Origin: Lachnospiraceae bacterium
GTDB taxonomy: Bacteria > Bacillota > Clostridia > Lachnospirales > Lachnospiraceae
Assembly (NCBI GenBank): GCA_900771955.1
Contig: CAAGPW010000250.1
Coordinates: 1 to 36,044, forward strand
Length of the DNA: 36,044 nucleotides
Reading direction: 5' to 3'
Shown here in pieces: positions 23,674 through 32,814 of this stretch. Position 1 is the first letter of the stretch. Each line of letters opens with the position of its first letter. Both the position numbers and the translations under genes were made by a program. The notes beneath the pieces are model-generated. The model was not told the origin of the DNA. It did not search any database and saw only the letters and a program-made list of their open reading frames with translations.

Positions 23674-24537
23674 TTAATTCAACCCGCGGAATCCCTTTCC
23701 TATGATCTCACTGCTGTTTGTGATCGTAATAAAGGCTCCCGGCTCATTTTGATGGATAAAATTTCGAAGCTGTACTGCCTGAGAACGCTTCATGACCGTC
23801 AGGATGATCGTTTTATCCTTGTGCGCATAAGCACCTTCCGCATGATAGATCGTCGCTCCCCGCTTCAACTCATTCTGGATAAAATTGCAGATTGGCTCCG
23901 GATGTTCACAGACGATTGTAAAATACTTACAGAGATTGATATTTTCAATCACGCCATCGATCACCAGTGATTTTGCCATCAGTCCGCAGAATGAGAACAG
24001 TCCTGTTTCAATGTCAAATACCAGACTTGCCGCAACCGTAATGCCAAGATCGACCAGAAACAGCGCCATTCCGATATTCAGCGTGGAATACTTCTTTAAG
24101 ATCATTGCGATAATATCCGTGCCTCCTCCGGAAGCATTGACATTGAAAAGAATCGCAGAGCTGAATGCCGGCAGAACGATCGCATAGATCAGCTCCAGAA
24201 CCGGCTGGCTCGTCAGCGGTCCCTGCATCGGACAGAATGCGTCTAACAGGCTGAGTCCGATTGAAGACAGTACGCTGACATAAACTGTCTTAATGCCAAA
24301 CCCCCGGCCGAGGAATATAAAGCCAAAAACCAGAAGTATCATATTGATCACAAAGTTTAATGTACTTGCCTTTACTGCTGTAATCTGGGAAAGCACTACC
24401 GCAAGACCGGTAACGCCTCCGAACGAAAAATTATTCGGGAACTTGAAAAAATAGACTCCCACATCCAGAATGACCGTTGCAATTGTAAGTGTGATATATT
24501 CCAGGATCTTCTGATCCTTTTTCATACTTCTGTTCAT
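23674..24537 (-). CDS. YitT-family membrane protein (DUF161 + DUF2179), second copy
   Basis: A 287-residue protein with five or six membrane segments in the first 190 residues and the family motif FKFPNNFSFGGVTGLAVVLS (about 32-51). A soluble domain containing the KTIILTVMKRSQAVQLRNFI region and ending GAFITITNSSEIIGKGF is the DUF2179 unit. It shares layout but little close identity with the copy at 15498-16355. It is 22 bases after the second Pip protein and 25 before pepF, so it is cotranscribed with them. Function is not established for the family. Confidence 0.9.
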   Translation of the reverse strand: MNRSMKKDQKILEYITLTIATVILDVGVYFFKFPNNFSFGGVTGLAVVLSQITAVKASTLNFVINMILLVFGFIFLGRGFGIKTVYVSVLSSIGLSLLDAFCPMQGPLTSQPVLELIYAIVLPAFSSAILFNVNASGGGTDIIAMILKKYSTLNIGMALFLVDLGITVAASLVFDIETGLFSFCGLMAKSLVIDGVIENINLCKYFTIVCEHPEPICNFIQNELKRGATIYHAEGAYAHKDKTIILTVMKRSQAVQLRNFIHQNEPGAFITITNSSEIIGKGFRGLN

Positions 24538-24559
24538 CTTTTCTTTTGCCTCTTATCTC

Positions 24560-26698
24560 CTATAACATAATACCGGATTTTTCCTTACTCTTGTCAATCA
24601 TGTGATTCAGCTTACGGAACGGAACCGCCACAGCAAGGCCGATCACCAGACCGATTGCCACAACCGCGCAAAGCTTTAAGATACATTTCCAGTAATCCAT
24701 CGCATACATACCGCCAATTGTCTCACGCAATGCATTCATGCCGAATGAGAATGGCAGGAACCGATAGATAGCCTGATAAATCTTAGGCAGGGTTTCGATC
24801 GGGAATGTACCTCCGGCGCCTGCAACCTGTATAACCATGATAACAACTGCAACTGCCTCTCCCACTGTTCCGAAAGCCACCGTCAGCGAGTAGATCAGCA
24901 TGGTAAACGCGAAGCTGCTCATTGCACACGCAAACCAGAACAAAAACGGGTTGTGACACTGTATCCTGATATAGAACAGATCCCCGAGCACCGCGATCAG
25001 GGTCTGTATCTGCCCGATCAAAAAGAATGTGATGTAGCGCCCGAAAAACTGCTGGTACGGTTTTGTTTCCATAATCCCCGGTTCCGGATGTACCTTCACA
25101 TGAATGATCGCCACCAGGATCAGTGCGCCTACCCAGATTGCCAGAATCGTATAAAATGGAGACATTGCTGAGCCGTAATTGCCAATTTCGTACACCGCTT
25201 CCGTATTCAGTCTGACCGGAGAGGAAATGAAACTGCCCAGAAGCTCCGGATCTGTTTTTAAAACATCTAACATTTCCTGATACTGTTCATCACTTGTTAA
25301 TGTTGTAATGTCCGTGCGTATCTGGTCGAGTTTTTCCTTCATATCGACTGCCATATCGCGGGAAGATACCAGTCCATCCATACCGGAAGCCAGCGTATCG
25401 CCATACTCATCAAGCACCTCCGTCACTCCGCTGAAATCGCCGTCTACGCCGGCCAGAATCGCCTGTGCCGAATTCAACGATCCCTGCATGGAATTGATCG
25501 TGGAGCGAAGCTGCGGTTTGATGGAATAGTTATATGTATCACCAAGCGCATTGATCTGTGTTTTGCACGCCGAAATTTCATTTATGATCTGCTGCTCCAG
25601 TGTCCTGACTGCATCTACCCCTGCTCCTGCATTCGTTGCTACAGAATCGAGATCCGTTGCGATCTGATTCAGCTGCGTCTGAATGGTGGAAACCTGAGTG
25701 TTGACCTCTTCATAACCGGAAATAGAAGCTGTTGCGGAACCGAACATCTGCTTTAAGTAAGGCATGACTGCCTGTGCGCCGGTCAGTCCGTTCGTCACTG
25801 TTCCTTCCTTCCCTTCAAGATTGGAAAGATCACTCTGAACAATCGCAGATACCTGATCCAGCGTAGTTCCCATCATATCCAGACTGTAGCTTACCATATC
25901 CGAAACTGTATCCGCACTCGCAGTACCGGAAGTGATCGCGCCCTGCATTGCATTTACTGTATTCTGTCCATTTCCAACCAGATTATTCAGATCCGGGATC
26001 ATCGTCTGTGTCGTATCGATCAGACTGGAAGCCGAACCGGTCACACTGATAAAGGAATTCATGATATTGATATAATTCTGCAGATCGCCATCCAGTTCAT
26101 CCAGCCGTGCGGTCACCGCATCCACGATAGAAACATTTCCATCCGTATCCGCCAGAACATTGCTCGCTTTCATAAGTGATTCGGCGATCGTACTGATAAA
26201 GGTGCTGTTCACCTGTTCCTGTACTGCGGTCTTTGCCTTTGATGTGATCTTCGGCGCGATCGCATTTTTCTTTTCATTTTCATAGTAGGTGATCTTCGGA
26301 TGTGTGACATCTCCGCTCATAAAGCTGACCATATCCTTTGAAAAGTCTTCGGATATCACAAGTGCCGCATAATACTCGCCGCTGTATACACCGTCTGTTG
26401 CCTCATCCAGTGTATCCGGAAACACCCACCCGATCGTTTTATTTTCCTTCAGTCCGCTTAAAACACTGTCACCGATATTCATGGATATGCCCGCGACCTC
26501 TGTGCCTTCATCCTGAGAAACAACAGCAATTTTCAAATTGGAGGTTGCATCCTGTGAATACGGGTCCCAGTTGGAAAGAATATTAAACCATGCATACAGG
26601 GACGGTATCACAGAAAGTCCGATAATCACGACCACAGCTACCACATTGGTACTGAGCCTTCTGAAATCCGCACAGAAAATCCTAATTATGTTCTTCAT
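24560..26698 (-). CDS. YhgE/Pip-domain membrane protein, shorter copy
   Basis: A 712-residue protein of the YhgE/Pip family, related to Lactococcus phage infection protein and YueB and structurally like ABC-2-type exporters. One N-terminal membrane segment (about 18-38) is followed by the family motif SLYAWFNILSNWDPY. A large extracellular region of about 450 residues is rich in helical coiled-coil segments. Five or six C-terminal membrane segments lie from about 515 on. GWVFPDTLDEATDGVYSGEY is also conserved with the longer copy. Its start lies inside the 3' end of the small membrane gene (17-base overlap). No ATPase is adjacent. The role could be in envelope export or surface display; phage sensitivity is not implied. 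Confidence 0.88.
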   Translation of the reverse strand: MKNIIRIFCADFRRLSTNVVAVVVIIGLSVIPSLYAWFNILSNWDPYSQDATSNLKIAVVSQDEGTEVAGISMNIGDSVLSGLKENKTIGWVFPDTLDEATDGVYSGEYYAALVISEDFSKDMVSFMSGDVTHPKITYYENEKKNAIAPKITSKAKTAVQEQVNSTFISTIAESLMKASNVLADTDGNVSIVDAVTARLDELDGDLQNYINIMNSFISVTGSASSLIDTTQTMIPDLNNLVGNGQNTVNAMQGAITSGTASADTVSDMVSYSLDMMGTTLDQVSAIVQSDLSNLEGKEGTVTNGLTGAQAVMPYLKQMFGSATASISGYEEVNTQVSTIQTQLNQIATDLDSVATNAGAGVDAVRTLEQQIINEISACKTQINALGDTYNYSIKPQLRSTINSMQGSLNSAQAILAGVDGDFSGVTEVLDEYGDTLASGMDGLVSSRDMAVDMKEKLDQIRTDITTLTSDEQYQEMLDVLKTDPELLGSFISSPVRLNTEAVYEIGNYGSAMSPFYTILAIWVGALILVAIIHVKVHPEPGIMETKPYQQFFGRYITFFLIGQIQTLIAVLGDLFYIRIQCHNPFLFWFACAMSSFAFTMLIYSLTVAFGTVGEAVAVVIMVIQVAGAGGTFPIETLPKIYQAIYRFLPFSFGMNALRETIGGMYAMDYWKCILKLCAVVAIGLVIGLAVAVPFRKLNHMIDKSKEKSGIML

Positions 26699-27116
26699 CC
26701 GTATCTGCTCCCTCTTCTTCTATCGCAGGTGTTTCACTGCTTAATGTCGCATCCAGCCTTTTTACCGCACTTTTCAACGGTCCGTCCATATTCAGCATTC
26801 CAGGTCCGATCAGCGCCTCCACACCTGCATTTTCACGCTCATCCAGTTCATTCAGTTTTTCCTGCAGTTTGTAATCTCCATACTCGATCAGGATCAGATA
26901 AGATGCCAGGATAAACAGCGACACGATCCACAGCACAAGAAATATCGTCTTGGAACTTCCTGTCCAGAATAACATTGCCAGAAACACCAGCGGTATGATG
27001 ATCAGGCATTTTAACCCTATGCGTATCCGCTTCTGATTCTTTAAATGGATCTTCTGCTCATAATCCAGCAGGATGTCATACATTCTTTCATATTTGTTTC
27101 CATTGTCCGTACCCAT
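26682..27116 (-). CDS. Small two-span membrane protein between Pip paralogues
   Basis: A 144-residue protein I cannot assign to a named family. It begins MGTDNGNKYERMYDILLDYE with a basic helix. Two adjacent membrane segments follow (about 33-53 and 59-79). An acidic soluble helix KLQEKLNELDERENAGVEAL and an acidic tail end it, so the termini should both be cytoplasmic. It is 18 bases after the long Pip gene and overlaps the short one by 17, so it is tightly coupled to both. An accessory or assembly role for the Pip proteins is an inference from this arrangement alone. Confidence 0.78.
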   Translation of the reverse strand: MGTDNGNKYERMYDILLDYEQKIHLKNQKRIRIGLKCLIIIPLVFLAMLFWTGSSKTIFLVLWIVSLFILASYLILIEYGDYKLQEKLNELDERENAGVEALIGPGMLNMDGPLKSAVKRLDATLSSETPAIEEEGADTDEEHN

Positions 27117-27134
27117 CTGTGCGCTCCTTTCCCT

Positions 27135-29618
27135 CTACATCATTTTGGTGTCTTCCATACGTTTTTCCATGAAATGGTTCAGTTTTATAAACGGAATCCG
27201 TATCACAAGTCCGATCATAAGTCCTGCCACCGCAAATATGAGCAGCTCGGAAAGCGATTTCTCAAAGGTACTTCCATACATGCCGCCAACCGTCTCGCGC
27301 AGTGCATTGATCGCATACGGGAACGGGAAAAATATGTATACTTTCTGATAAAAATCAGGCAGGATCTCGATCGGATAGGTTCCGCTCGAACCGGCAATCT
27401 GTATTACTACGATCACGACCGCAAGTGCTTTTCCCATATCACCGAACGCGATCGTCAGTGCATAAATGAGCATGGAAAATGTAAAACTCGTAACAGACGC
27501 TGCAAACCAGAACAGTCCCGGATACAGGATCTGGCATTTTAAAAGGAATATATCTCCGAGCACTACAACTGCTGCCTGCACCTGTCCCAGCACAAAGAAC
27601 AAAAGATATCTTCCCAGGAACAGTTCATGGTGCTTCGGGTTGTCCAGTCTGGTCGGATCTGCCTTTACCTTGATCAGGGATACCAGAAGCAGCGCCCCTA
27701 CCCATAGTGCCAGCACCGTATAGAATGGTGCAACTGCAGAGCCGTAGTTCTTCACTTCGTAGACCGCTTCTGTCTCAATGGATACCGGCTGCGCAAAAAA
27801 CTCTCCGTAGGTTTCCGGATCTCCCTCCAGAATATCCATAAGGACATCGACCTTTTCATCTTCACCTGCCGCATCCAGTTTATCGGTAATATCCGTAAGC
27901 TCGCTGCTGACCGAACGAATCACGGCCTGGATCTGAACCAGACTGTCATCCAGACCGGACATTGTTGTCTCCACTCCGTTAAATACCACTCCCATGTTGC
28001 CAAGTGTACTGTTGAGATTATTTAACAGGTTCGTCACATTGGTAAGTGCCTGTGACATACTGTTTAATACATTGGACATCTCCGGAACCAGATTGTTTGA
28101 ATAAATCCCCTTCATATTCTCAATGGACTGTTTGCAGTCAGAAAGAACATTTAAAACACCTGTGGCATCCAGATTCACTTCATTTTTTATATCATCCGCT
28201 GTCTTTGCCACATCATTTTTCTGATTCTCCAGCGTATCCGCAGCACCACCCTGGATCTTATTCAGTGCTACCCTGATGTCACCCGCACCGCTCTCCAGGG
28301 AATTGACTGCATCAAGTGCTGCCTGGATCTGATTCTTTGTTTCCTGGCTGATCTGTACATCGGACGGGATCTGTATATTATCCGGCAGCTGCACATTATC
28401 CGGTAACTGTGTATTATCCGGCAGCTGCACATTATCCGGTAACTGTGCATTATCCGGCAGCTGTGCATTATCCGGCAACTGCACATTATCCGGCAACTGT
28501 ACATTATCCGGCAGCTTGCTGTCTGACTGATCCGCGGAGTCCTGTGCATCCTGTTCTTCCTGCAATTTTTCCTCAATCTGCTGTCTCTGCGCATCCAGGC
28601 CATCCTGCTGTTTTTGCTGTTCATTTGTCACCGACTGCCTGTTTAATTCTTCCAGCGTGCTGTGCAGTGTATTAAGCTGCGTGATCAGCGTCTCGGTATC
28701 CGTTTTCGTCTGTGTGATACTTTCTGCCGTCACCTTTGCCTTATCTCCGAGTCCTGCATTGGAAATATCTGTGGACACCGCATCCAGTGATGCCTGCACC
28801 TGATTGAGTGCGGCCTGCACATCAGTGTTGAAGCCGGCCAGCGTAACCTGTGATGCCGTAAGGCTCGTATTGGTATCCGTCACATCCTGTGCCGTACTGG
28901 ATATCTTGCTGCTGAGTCCCGGTATCTTGTCGCTGGCGCTGTTGACAGACGCAGTCAATGCCTCGTTACTCTGGATAAAAGTATCTATCATACCGTCATA
29001 CGCCTGCAGATTTGTATTGATATCTTTTAATTTATCTTCAAAGCTTTCAATTCCATCCGAATTTTTCAGATCTGCCGACAGCTGATTTGTCTCGGTAAAA
29101 ACAGTGCTTGCAACCACTTCAATGAATTTTTCATTGATGCTGGTCTGCAGTGTCGTCGCCGCGGTATCCGTGATCTTCGGTGCAATCGCGTTTTTCTTTT
29201 CATTTTCGTAATAGGTAATGGATGTTCCCTTAAAGCCATTGGTCATGGACTCATACATATTGCTGGTAAAATCCTCACCAATGACCACCGCTGCATAATA
29301 CTTTCCGCTGTATACACCCTTTAATGCCTTATCCTTGTCGGTGAATACCCATCCGATGGTATCGTTTTCTTTCAATTCATCGACAACTTCATCTCCCATA
29401 TTGACCACAGTTCCATCATCCAGCGTATAATCCTTATCTTCCGACACAACCGCAATCTCCACGCTTGACGTATTTGCATAAGGATCCCAGTTGGAATAGA
29501 TATTGAACCATGCATACAGTGATGGTATGATACACAGTCCAACCGCAATGACCAGCGCGAAAAAATTTCTGGCAAGCCCCTTTATATCCGACATAAAAAT
29601 CCTGATTATATTTTTCAT
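27135..29618 (-). CDS. YhgE/Pip-domain membrane protein with LPDNxQ repeats, longer copy
   Basis: An 827-residue paralogue of the next Pip protein. It shares MKNIIRIF at the start, SLYAWFNIYSNWDPY after the first membrane segment and the C-terminal five or six membrane segments (from about 635). The extracellular region is longer by a Gln/Asp-rich coiled coil (about 310-360) and eight hexapeptides LPDN(V/A/T/I)Q at 369-416, plus a degenerate ninth copy. The start at 29618 was chosen from GAGAGG nine bases upstream and match to the paralogue; the frame to 29750 covers the promoter. It heads the six-gene run. The repeat block probably extends or stiffens the extracellular stalk; binding partner unknown. 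Confidence 0.88.
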   Translation of the reverse strand: MKNIIRIFMSDIKGLARNFFALVIAVGLCIIPSLYAWFNIYSNWDPYANTSSVEIAVVSEDKDYTLDDGTVVNMGDEVVDELKENDTIGWVFTDKDKALKGVYSGKYYAAVVIGEDFTSNMYESMTNGFKGTSITYYENEKKNAIAPKITDTAATTLQTSINEKFIEVVASTVFTETNQLSADLKNSDGIESFEDKLKDINTNLQAYDGMIDTFIQSNEALTASVNSASDKIPGLSSKISSTAQDVTDTNTSLTASQVTLAGFNTDVQAALNQVQASLDAVSTDISNAGLGDKAKVTAESITQTKTDTETLITQLNTLHSTLEELNRQSVTNEQQKQQDGLDAQRQQIEEKLQEEQDAQDSADQSDSKLPDNVQLPDNVQLPDNAQLPDNAQLPDNVQLPDNTQLPDNVQLPDNIQIPSDVQISQETKNQIQAALDAVNSLESGAGDIRVALNKIQGGAADTLENQKNDVAKTADDIKNEVNLDATGVLNVLSDCKQSIENMKGIYSNNLVPEMSNVLNSMSQALTNVTNLLNNLNSTLGNMGVVFNGVETTMSGLDDSLVQIQAVIRSVSSELTDITDKLDAAGEDEKVDVLMDILEGDPETYGEFFAQPVSIETEAVYEVKNYGSAVAPFYTVLALWVGALLLVSLIKVKADPTRLDNPKHHELFLGRYLLFFVLGQVQAAVVVLGDIFLLKCQILYPGLFWFAASVTSFTFSMLIYALTIAFGDMGKALAVVIVVIQIAGSSGTYPIEILPDFYQKVYIFFPFPYAINALRETVGGMYGSTFEKSLSELLIFAVAGLMIGLVIRIPFIKLNHFMEKRMEDTKMM
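28353..28514. repeat. Tandem 18-base repeats encoding LPDNxQ
   Basis: Eight consecutive 18-base units (28371-28514) related to CTGCACATTATCCGGCAG, with a diverged ninth at 28353-28370. The copies differ by only one to three mostly synonymous or single-residue changes. All keep the reading frame, so copy-number changes would lengthen or shorten the protein by six residues. Confidence 0.93.
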
Positions 29619-29664
29619 GAAGTATTTCCTCTCCCTGCTTCGCAATTTGGCAATAATCAGACTT

Positions 29665-29693
29665 AGTATAGCATAGAAATTCTGAAACAGAAA
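29665..29693 (-). promoter_or_regulatory. Extended -10 promoter of the six-gene Pip-YitT-pepF-fliB run
   Basis: TATACT (29665-29670) is preceded by TGC, an extended -10. TTTCTG (29688-29693), 17 bases upstream, is a poor -35. It lies 47 bases before the Pip start codon. Confidence 0.6.
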
Positions 29694-29764
29694 TGAAATT
29701 TTTATTAAATATAGAGCCATCCCAACGCATTCTGCAACAGCAGGAAACATTTTCCCATCGTTTT

Positions 29765-31585
29765 TTATTCTACCGTTACGACTTTTGCAAGATTTCTCGG
29801 CTTATCCACATCATATCCCTTATCGGAAGAAACATAATACGCAAGAAGCTGCAGTGCAACAGCCGCCGGCAGGCACATAAATTCATCCCGCACATCCGCC
29901 AATACAAAGGTAAGATATCCTTCTTCCTCCTCCGGCATTACGCGGTCTTTTGCAAACAGCACAACGTCTGCTCCACGCGAACGCACCTCCCGGATATTGG
30001 AGATTTCCTTGGACAGGAGCTGTTCCTGGGTTGCCACTGCGACCACAGGTGTATGTTCCGTGATCAGCGCAAGCGGTCCATGTTTCAGTTCGCCGGAAGC
30101 ATATGCTTCTGAATGGATATAGGAAACTTCTTTCAGCTTCAATGATCCTTCCATGGCGATAAAATAATCCAGGCCTCTTCCGATCATAAAAATATCCTTT
30201 GCCCCGATGATCCGTCCTGCAATATGATGGATCTTCTCTTTTCCGGCAAGCACTTCTTCCATGGTCGCCGGAACCTTCTTCAGCTCCCGCACAAAGGCTT
30301 TCGTCTCTTCTTCCGAAAAAACTCCTCTCACATATGCCATGCGTGCCACCAGCAGTGCAAACAACGCAAGCTGTGAAGTATATGCCTTTGTACTTGCAAC
30401 AGCGATCTCCGGACCCGCGTTTGTATACAGTACCGCGCCGCTCTCTCTGGCAATCGAAGAGCCCTTTACATTAATAATCGCAAGCGATTTTGCTCCCTTT
30501 CCCTTTGCGTATTTTAATGCCTCAAGCGTATCAATCGTTTCGCCGGACTGTGACACTGCAATAACCAGTGTCTTTTCATCTACGACCGGATCAGTATACA
30601 TAAATTCAGACGCCAGTTCCACGCTTACCGGGATATGCAGGAATTTTTTCATCATAAACTGTCCCGCAAGTCCGGCATGCATCGCAGAACCGCATGCTAT
30701 GACACACACGCTTTCGCAGCCGGAGAGCAGGGAATCCTCTACCTGCTCCGCGGAAAAATCAGGCATATCATCTGTTGTCTTTTCCTCCAGCATACGGGCT
30801 ATCACACGTGGCTGCTCTGCCATTTCTTTTTCCATATAGAACGGAAATCCGCCTTTTTCGCTCATATTGAGTTCAAAATCAATATCCAGATACTCGGGTT
30901 CTTCTTCTTTCCCGGAGAAATCCGTCAGTTTCATGGAATCCTTTCCCATTTCAAGCACATGATATTCCGGTACCACAAAATACTGTTTCGTGTATCTGCC
31001 GATCGCAGTCACATCCGAAGCCAGCATGGTTCCATCCGGTGTTTTTGCTGCCACGATCGGGCTCACGTTACGCACCGAATAGATCTTATCCGGCTGATCC
31101 GAAAACAGCAGTACGAACGCAAATGTTCCCTTCAGCCTGCTTACGGTCTTTTTGATACAGTCAAACGGATCTCCCTCATAAAAATGATCAAACACGCCGG
31201 CAGCGATTTCCGAATCGGTCTGCGACTGCAGTTTTCCGTTCAGATGATACTCAGCTTCCAGTTCTTCGTAGTTCTCAATAATTCCATTATGTACCAGGGT
31301 AACTCTGCCTACACGGTGTGGATGTGCATTCGCATCACACACACCGCCGTGTGTCGCCCATCTGGTATGCCCGATCCCGCAGGTCTGTGTCAGTTCTTTT
31401 TTTGCACATATCTTTCTTAAGTCCGCCACTCTTCCGGCACACTTATATATGGAAGTCTTCGTGCCGTCCTGATCCACAAGTGCCACTCCGGCGCTGTCAT
31501 ACCCGCGGTATTCCAGCAGTTCCAGTCCGTCCAGCAAAACATCCTTCACACTTTTTTTCCCTGTATAACCAATAATTCCACACAT
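29765..31585 (-). CDS. glmS: Glutamine--fructose-6-phosphate aminotransferase (isomerizing)
   Basis: A 606-residue cytosolic enzyme that makes glucosamine-6-phosphate, the first committed step to UDP-GlcNAc for peptidoglycan. The N-terminal glutaminase begins MCGIIGYTG with catalytic Cys2, and contains ELLEYRGYDSAGVAL and GIGHTRWATHG. Two SIS domains bind the sugar phosphate (CGSAMHAGLAGQ, SQSGETIDTLEAL, and YIHSEAYASGELKHGPLALI). The C-terminus NLAKVVTVE is intact, so the gene is complete. The 196-base leader contains a glmS ribozyme, giving feedback by its product. Confidence 0.98.
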   Translation of the reverse strand: MCGIIGYTGKKSVKDVLLDGLELLEYRGYDSAGVALVDQDGTKTSIYKCAGRVADLRKICAKKELTQTCGIGHTRWATHGGVCDANAHPHRVGRVTLVHNGIIENYEELEAEYHLNGKLQSQTDSEIAAGVFDHFYEGDPFDCIKKTVSRLKGTFAFVLLFSDQPDKIYSVRNVSPIVAAKTPDGTMLASDVTAIGRYTKQYFVVPEYHVLEMGKDSMKLTDFSGKEEEPEYLDIDFELNMSEKGGFPFYMEKEMAEQPRVIARMLEEKTTDDMPDFSAEQVEDSLLSGCESVCVIACGSAMHAGLAGQFMMKKFLHIPVSVELASEFMYTDPVVDEKTLVIAVSQSGETIDTLEALKYAKGKGAKSLAIINVKGSSIARESGAVLYTNAGPEIAVASTKAYTSQLALFALLVARMAYVRGVFSEEETKAFVRELKKVPATMEEVLAGKEKIHHIAGRIIGAKDIFMIGRGLDYFIAMEGSLKLKEVSYIHSEAYASGELKHGPLALITEHTPVVAVATQEQLLSKEISNIREVRSRGADVVLFAKDRVMPEEEEGYLTFVLADVRDEFMCLPAAVALQLLAYYVSSDKGYDVDKPRNLAKVVTVE

Positions 31586-31664
31586 AAATTTTCCTCATCT
31601 TTCTATCATCAAAACTGTTCATTCTTAAGTTTATTTTTCTCATTCTTCCGTTATACCGTATTTG

Positions 31665-31782
31665 TTTTGCAGTTACCCGCATATTTGCCGGTATATCTCG
31701 CAGCGGAATCTACGAAAGGGCGTCCGCCGAATTTTCGATAACCCTTTTCCTCGTTAACCTGACCAGTCAGGTACATGGCGCT
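31665..31782 (-). ncRNA. glmS ribozyme (glucosamine-6-phosphate-responsive self-cleaving riboswitch)
   Basis: The minus-strand leader contains the conserved elements in order: GCGCC at the cleavage site, GTTAACGAGG, TTATCGAAAATTCGGCGG and GACGCCC, then the downstream P3/P4-like region ending near ATGCGGGTAAC. The predicted cut is between A at 31782 and G at 31781. When glucosamine-6-phosphate is high the ribozyme cleaves the mRNA and lowers glmS expression. The 3' boundary is approximate. The rest of the 309-base gap 31586-31894 holds a palindrome and the upstream terminator. Confidence 0.95.
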
Positions 31783-31801
31783 GGACGGGAAAATTTATCT
31801 C

Positions 31802-31815
31802 TGCTGTATACAGCA
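31802..31815. promoter_or_regulatory. Perfect palindrome upstream of the glmS ribozyme
   Basis: TGCTGTATACAGCA is a perfect 14-base palindrome, 19 bases upstream of the ribozyme cleavage site. It lies where a repressor could bind in or near the glmS promoter, whose exact boxes I could not settle (CTGAAA-17-GATAAA spans it). Confidence 0.45.
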
Positions 31816-31873
31816 ATTTCAGCATTGGGATGGCTCTGTATTCAATTTTCAAGGTGATTTTTCAATATATAGG

Positions 31874-31910
31874 ATAAAAGATAAGTGCAAGCAATCAGCT
31901 TGCACTTATC
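31874..31910 (-). terminator. Terminator overlapping the end of the P-loop protein gene
   Basis: A perfect 13-base stem, GATAAGTGCAAGC with GCTTGCACTTATC, has a five-base loop that holds the TGA stop codon. On the minus strand TTTTATCC follows. The last four sense codons form the 5' arm. Confidence 0.88.
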
Positions 31911-32497
31911 GTCTCTTTCAAAATTCCGGTAATCTCTACCATAGATTTTTCAAATTCTTCTTCGTTGTTATTTTTAAAGATCAAAAGATCATCCTTGCTG
32001 TCTGAACTATCCAATTCTTCCGGAATATTAAAATTACAGGATGCAATATACTCATCCCAGTGCTCCAGCTTCCATGTATCGCGATCTGAATTGCGTTCGA
32101 TCATACGCTCATGTACGATCTCCGGATCAGTCTGCACCCAGATAACAGAAAGTGTTGCACCTTTCTGGGCAAGCTGCTCCTTTAAATTATTCATATAGGA
32201 TACATCGCGTACTTCTCTGGTAAACGGCGCATTGATCAGCACGATATCATCGTACTCCAGCGCTTCAAGCGCAAGATCAACCACACATTCATACTCATAA
32301 TCGCGGATATTCTCTTCAAAGAAATCACTGCTGCGGTTGTAAGGCTCACCTGCAACCTTAAAGATCTGTTTGGAAAGCACGATCAGTGTATCCTTGTCCA
32401 GATAAACACAATGCTTCAGACGCTTAGCCAGTGCCTTTGAAATATACGTTTTACCGCAGGCCGGCGGTGATGTTACGATGATTAACTTCTTAGCCAT
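31895..32497 (-). CDS. P-loop nucleotide-binding protein, small kinase-like
   Basis: A 200-residue cytosolic P-loop NTPase. The Walker A motif is at 9-17 (TSPPACGKT); the usual first glycine is missing, but the GKT end is intact. DIVLINAPFTREVRD (about 86-100) is a plausible Walker B/lid region, and the basic ERMIERNSDRD (about 132-142) resembles the LID of AAA_33/zeta-type small kinases. Substrate is unknown; similarity is to proteins annotated only as ATP-binding. It is monocistronic with a very good promoter and a terminator built into its own 3' end. Confidence 0.8.
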   Translation of the reverse strand: MAKKLIIVTSPPACGKTYISKALAKRLKHCVYLDKDTLIVLSKQIFKVAGEPYNRSSDFFEENIRDYEYECVVDLALEALEYDDIVLINAPFTREVRDVSYMNNLKEQLAQKGATLSVIWVQTDPEIVHERMIERNSDRDTWKLEHWDEYIASCNFNIPEELDSSDSKDDLLIFKNNNEEEFEKSMVEITGILKETISAS

Positions 32498-32814
32498 TCT
32501 AATTTTCCTCCCTGAAATTGGATAAATATATATTTTGATATTTTTTTAACATTCTAGAATATACATTATAAATACATTTTTCTCATTTTTCAATCATTTT
32601 TATTCCATACTTTTTCACATAAAAGCATGTGTAATCCATCATTTTTTATTTATATCTGTTCAATCATTTTTACAGTCGCAGAATATTTTTGTCATTTTCA
32701 CCAATTTTATGTTTTGATATTCCGTCGTTTTCTGTCAATCTGCTTGAAAAATGTGGATTTTTATCAAAAAAATTTTCTCTCCAGCAGGGAGGCTTTTCTC
32801 TTTTATTTTTTCAG
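32498..32814. other. AT-rich noncoding region between flavin-reductase-like and P-loop genes
   Basis: The 317 bases contain the P-loop gene promoter near the left and a direct repeat, TTCAATCATTTTTA, at 32589-32602 and 32659-32672, exactly 70 bases apart. A related CAATCATTTCTA is at 33341-33352. A weak hairpin, CTCC-GGAG, near 32780 may end the flavin-reductase transcript. I see no gene here. Confidence 0.5.
32565..32593 (-). promoter_or_regulatory. SigA-type promoter of the P-loop protein gene
   Basis: TTGAAA (32588-32593), 17 bases and TATAAT (32565-32570) are near-perfect. The start codon is 67 bases downstream. Confidence 0.8.

Noticed and set aside
15498..24537. Recent duplication of the YitT genes
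   Set aside because: The two proteins share domain layout and short motifs only; neighbours and sequence differ too much for a recent copy.
28371..28514. CRISPR array
   Set aside because: The 18-base units are contiguous without spacers, are in frame and encode LPDNxQ; no cas genes are near.
24560..29618. Prophage or phage-defence island from the phage-infection-protein name
   Set aside because: YhgE/Pip proteins are chromosomal envelope proteins; no phage structural, integrase or defence genes are present.
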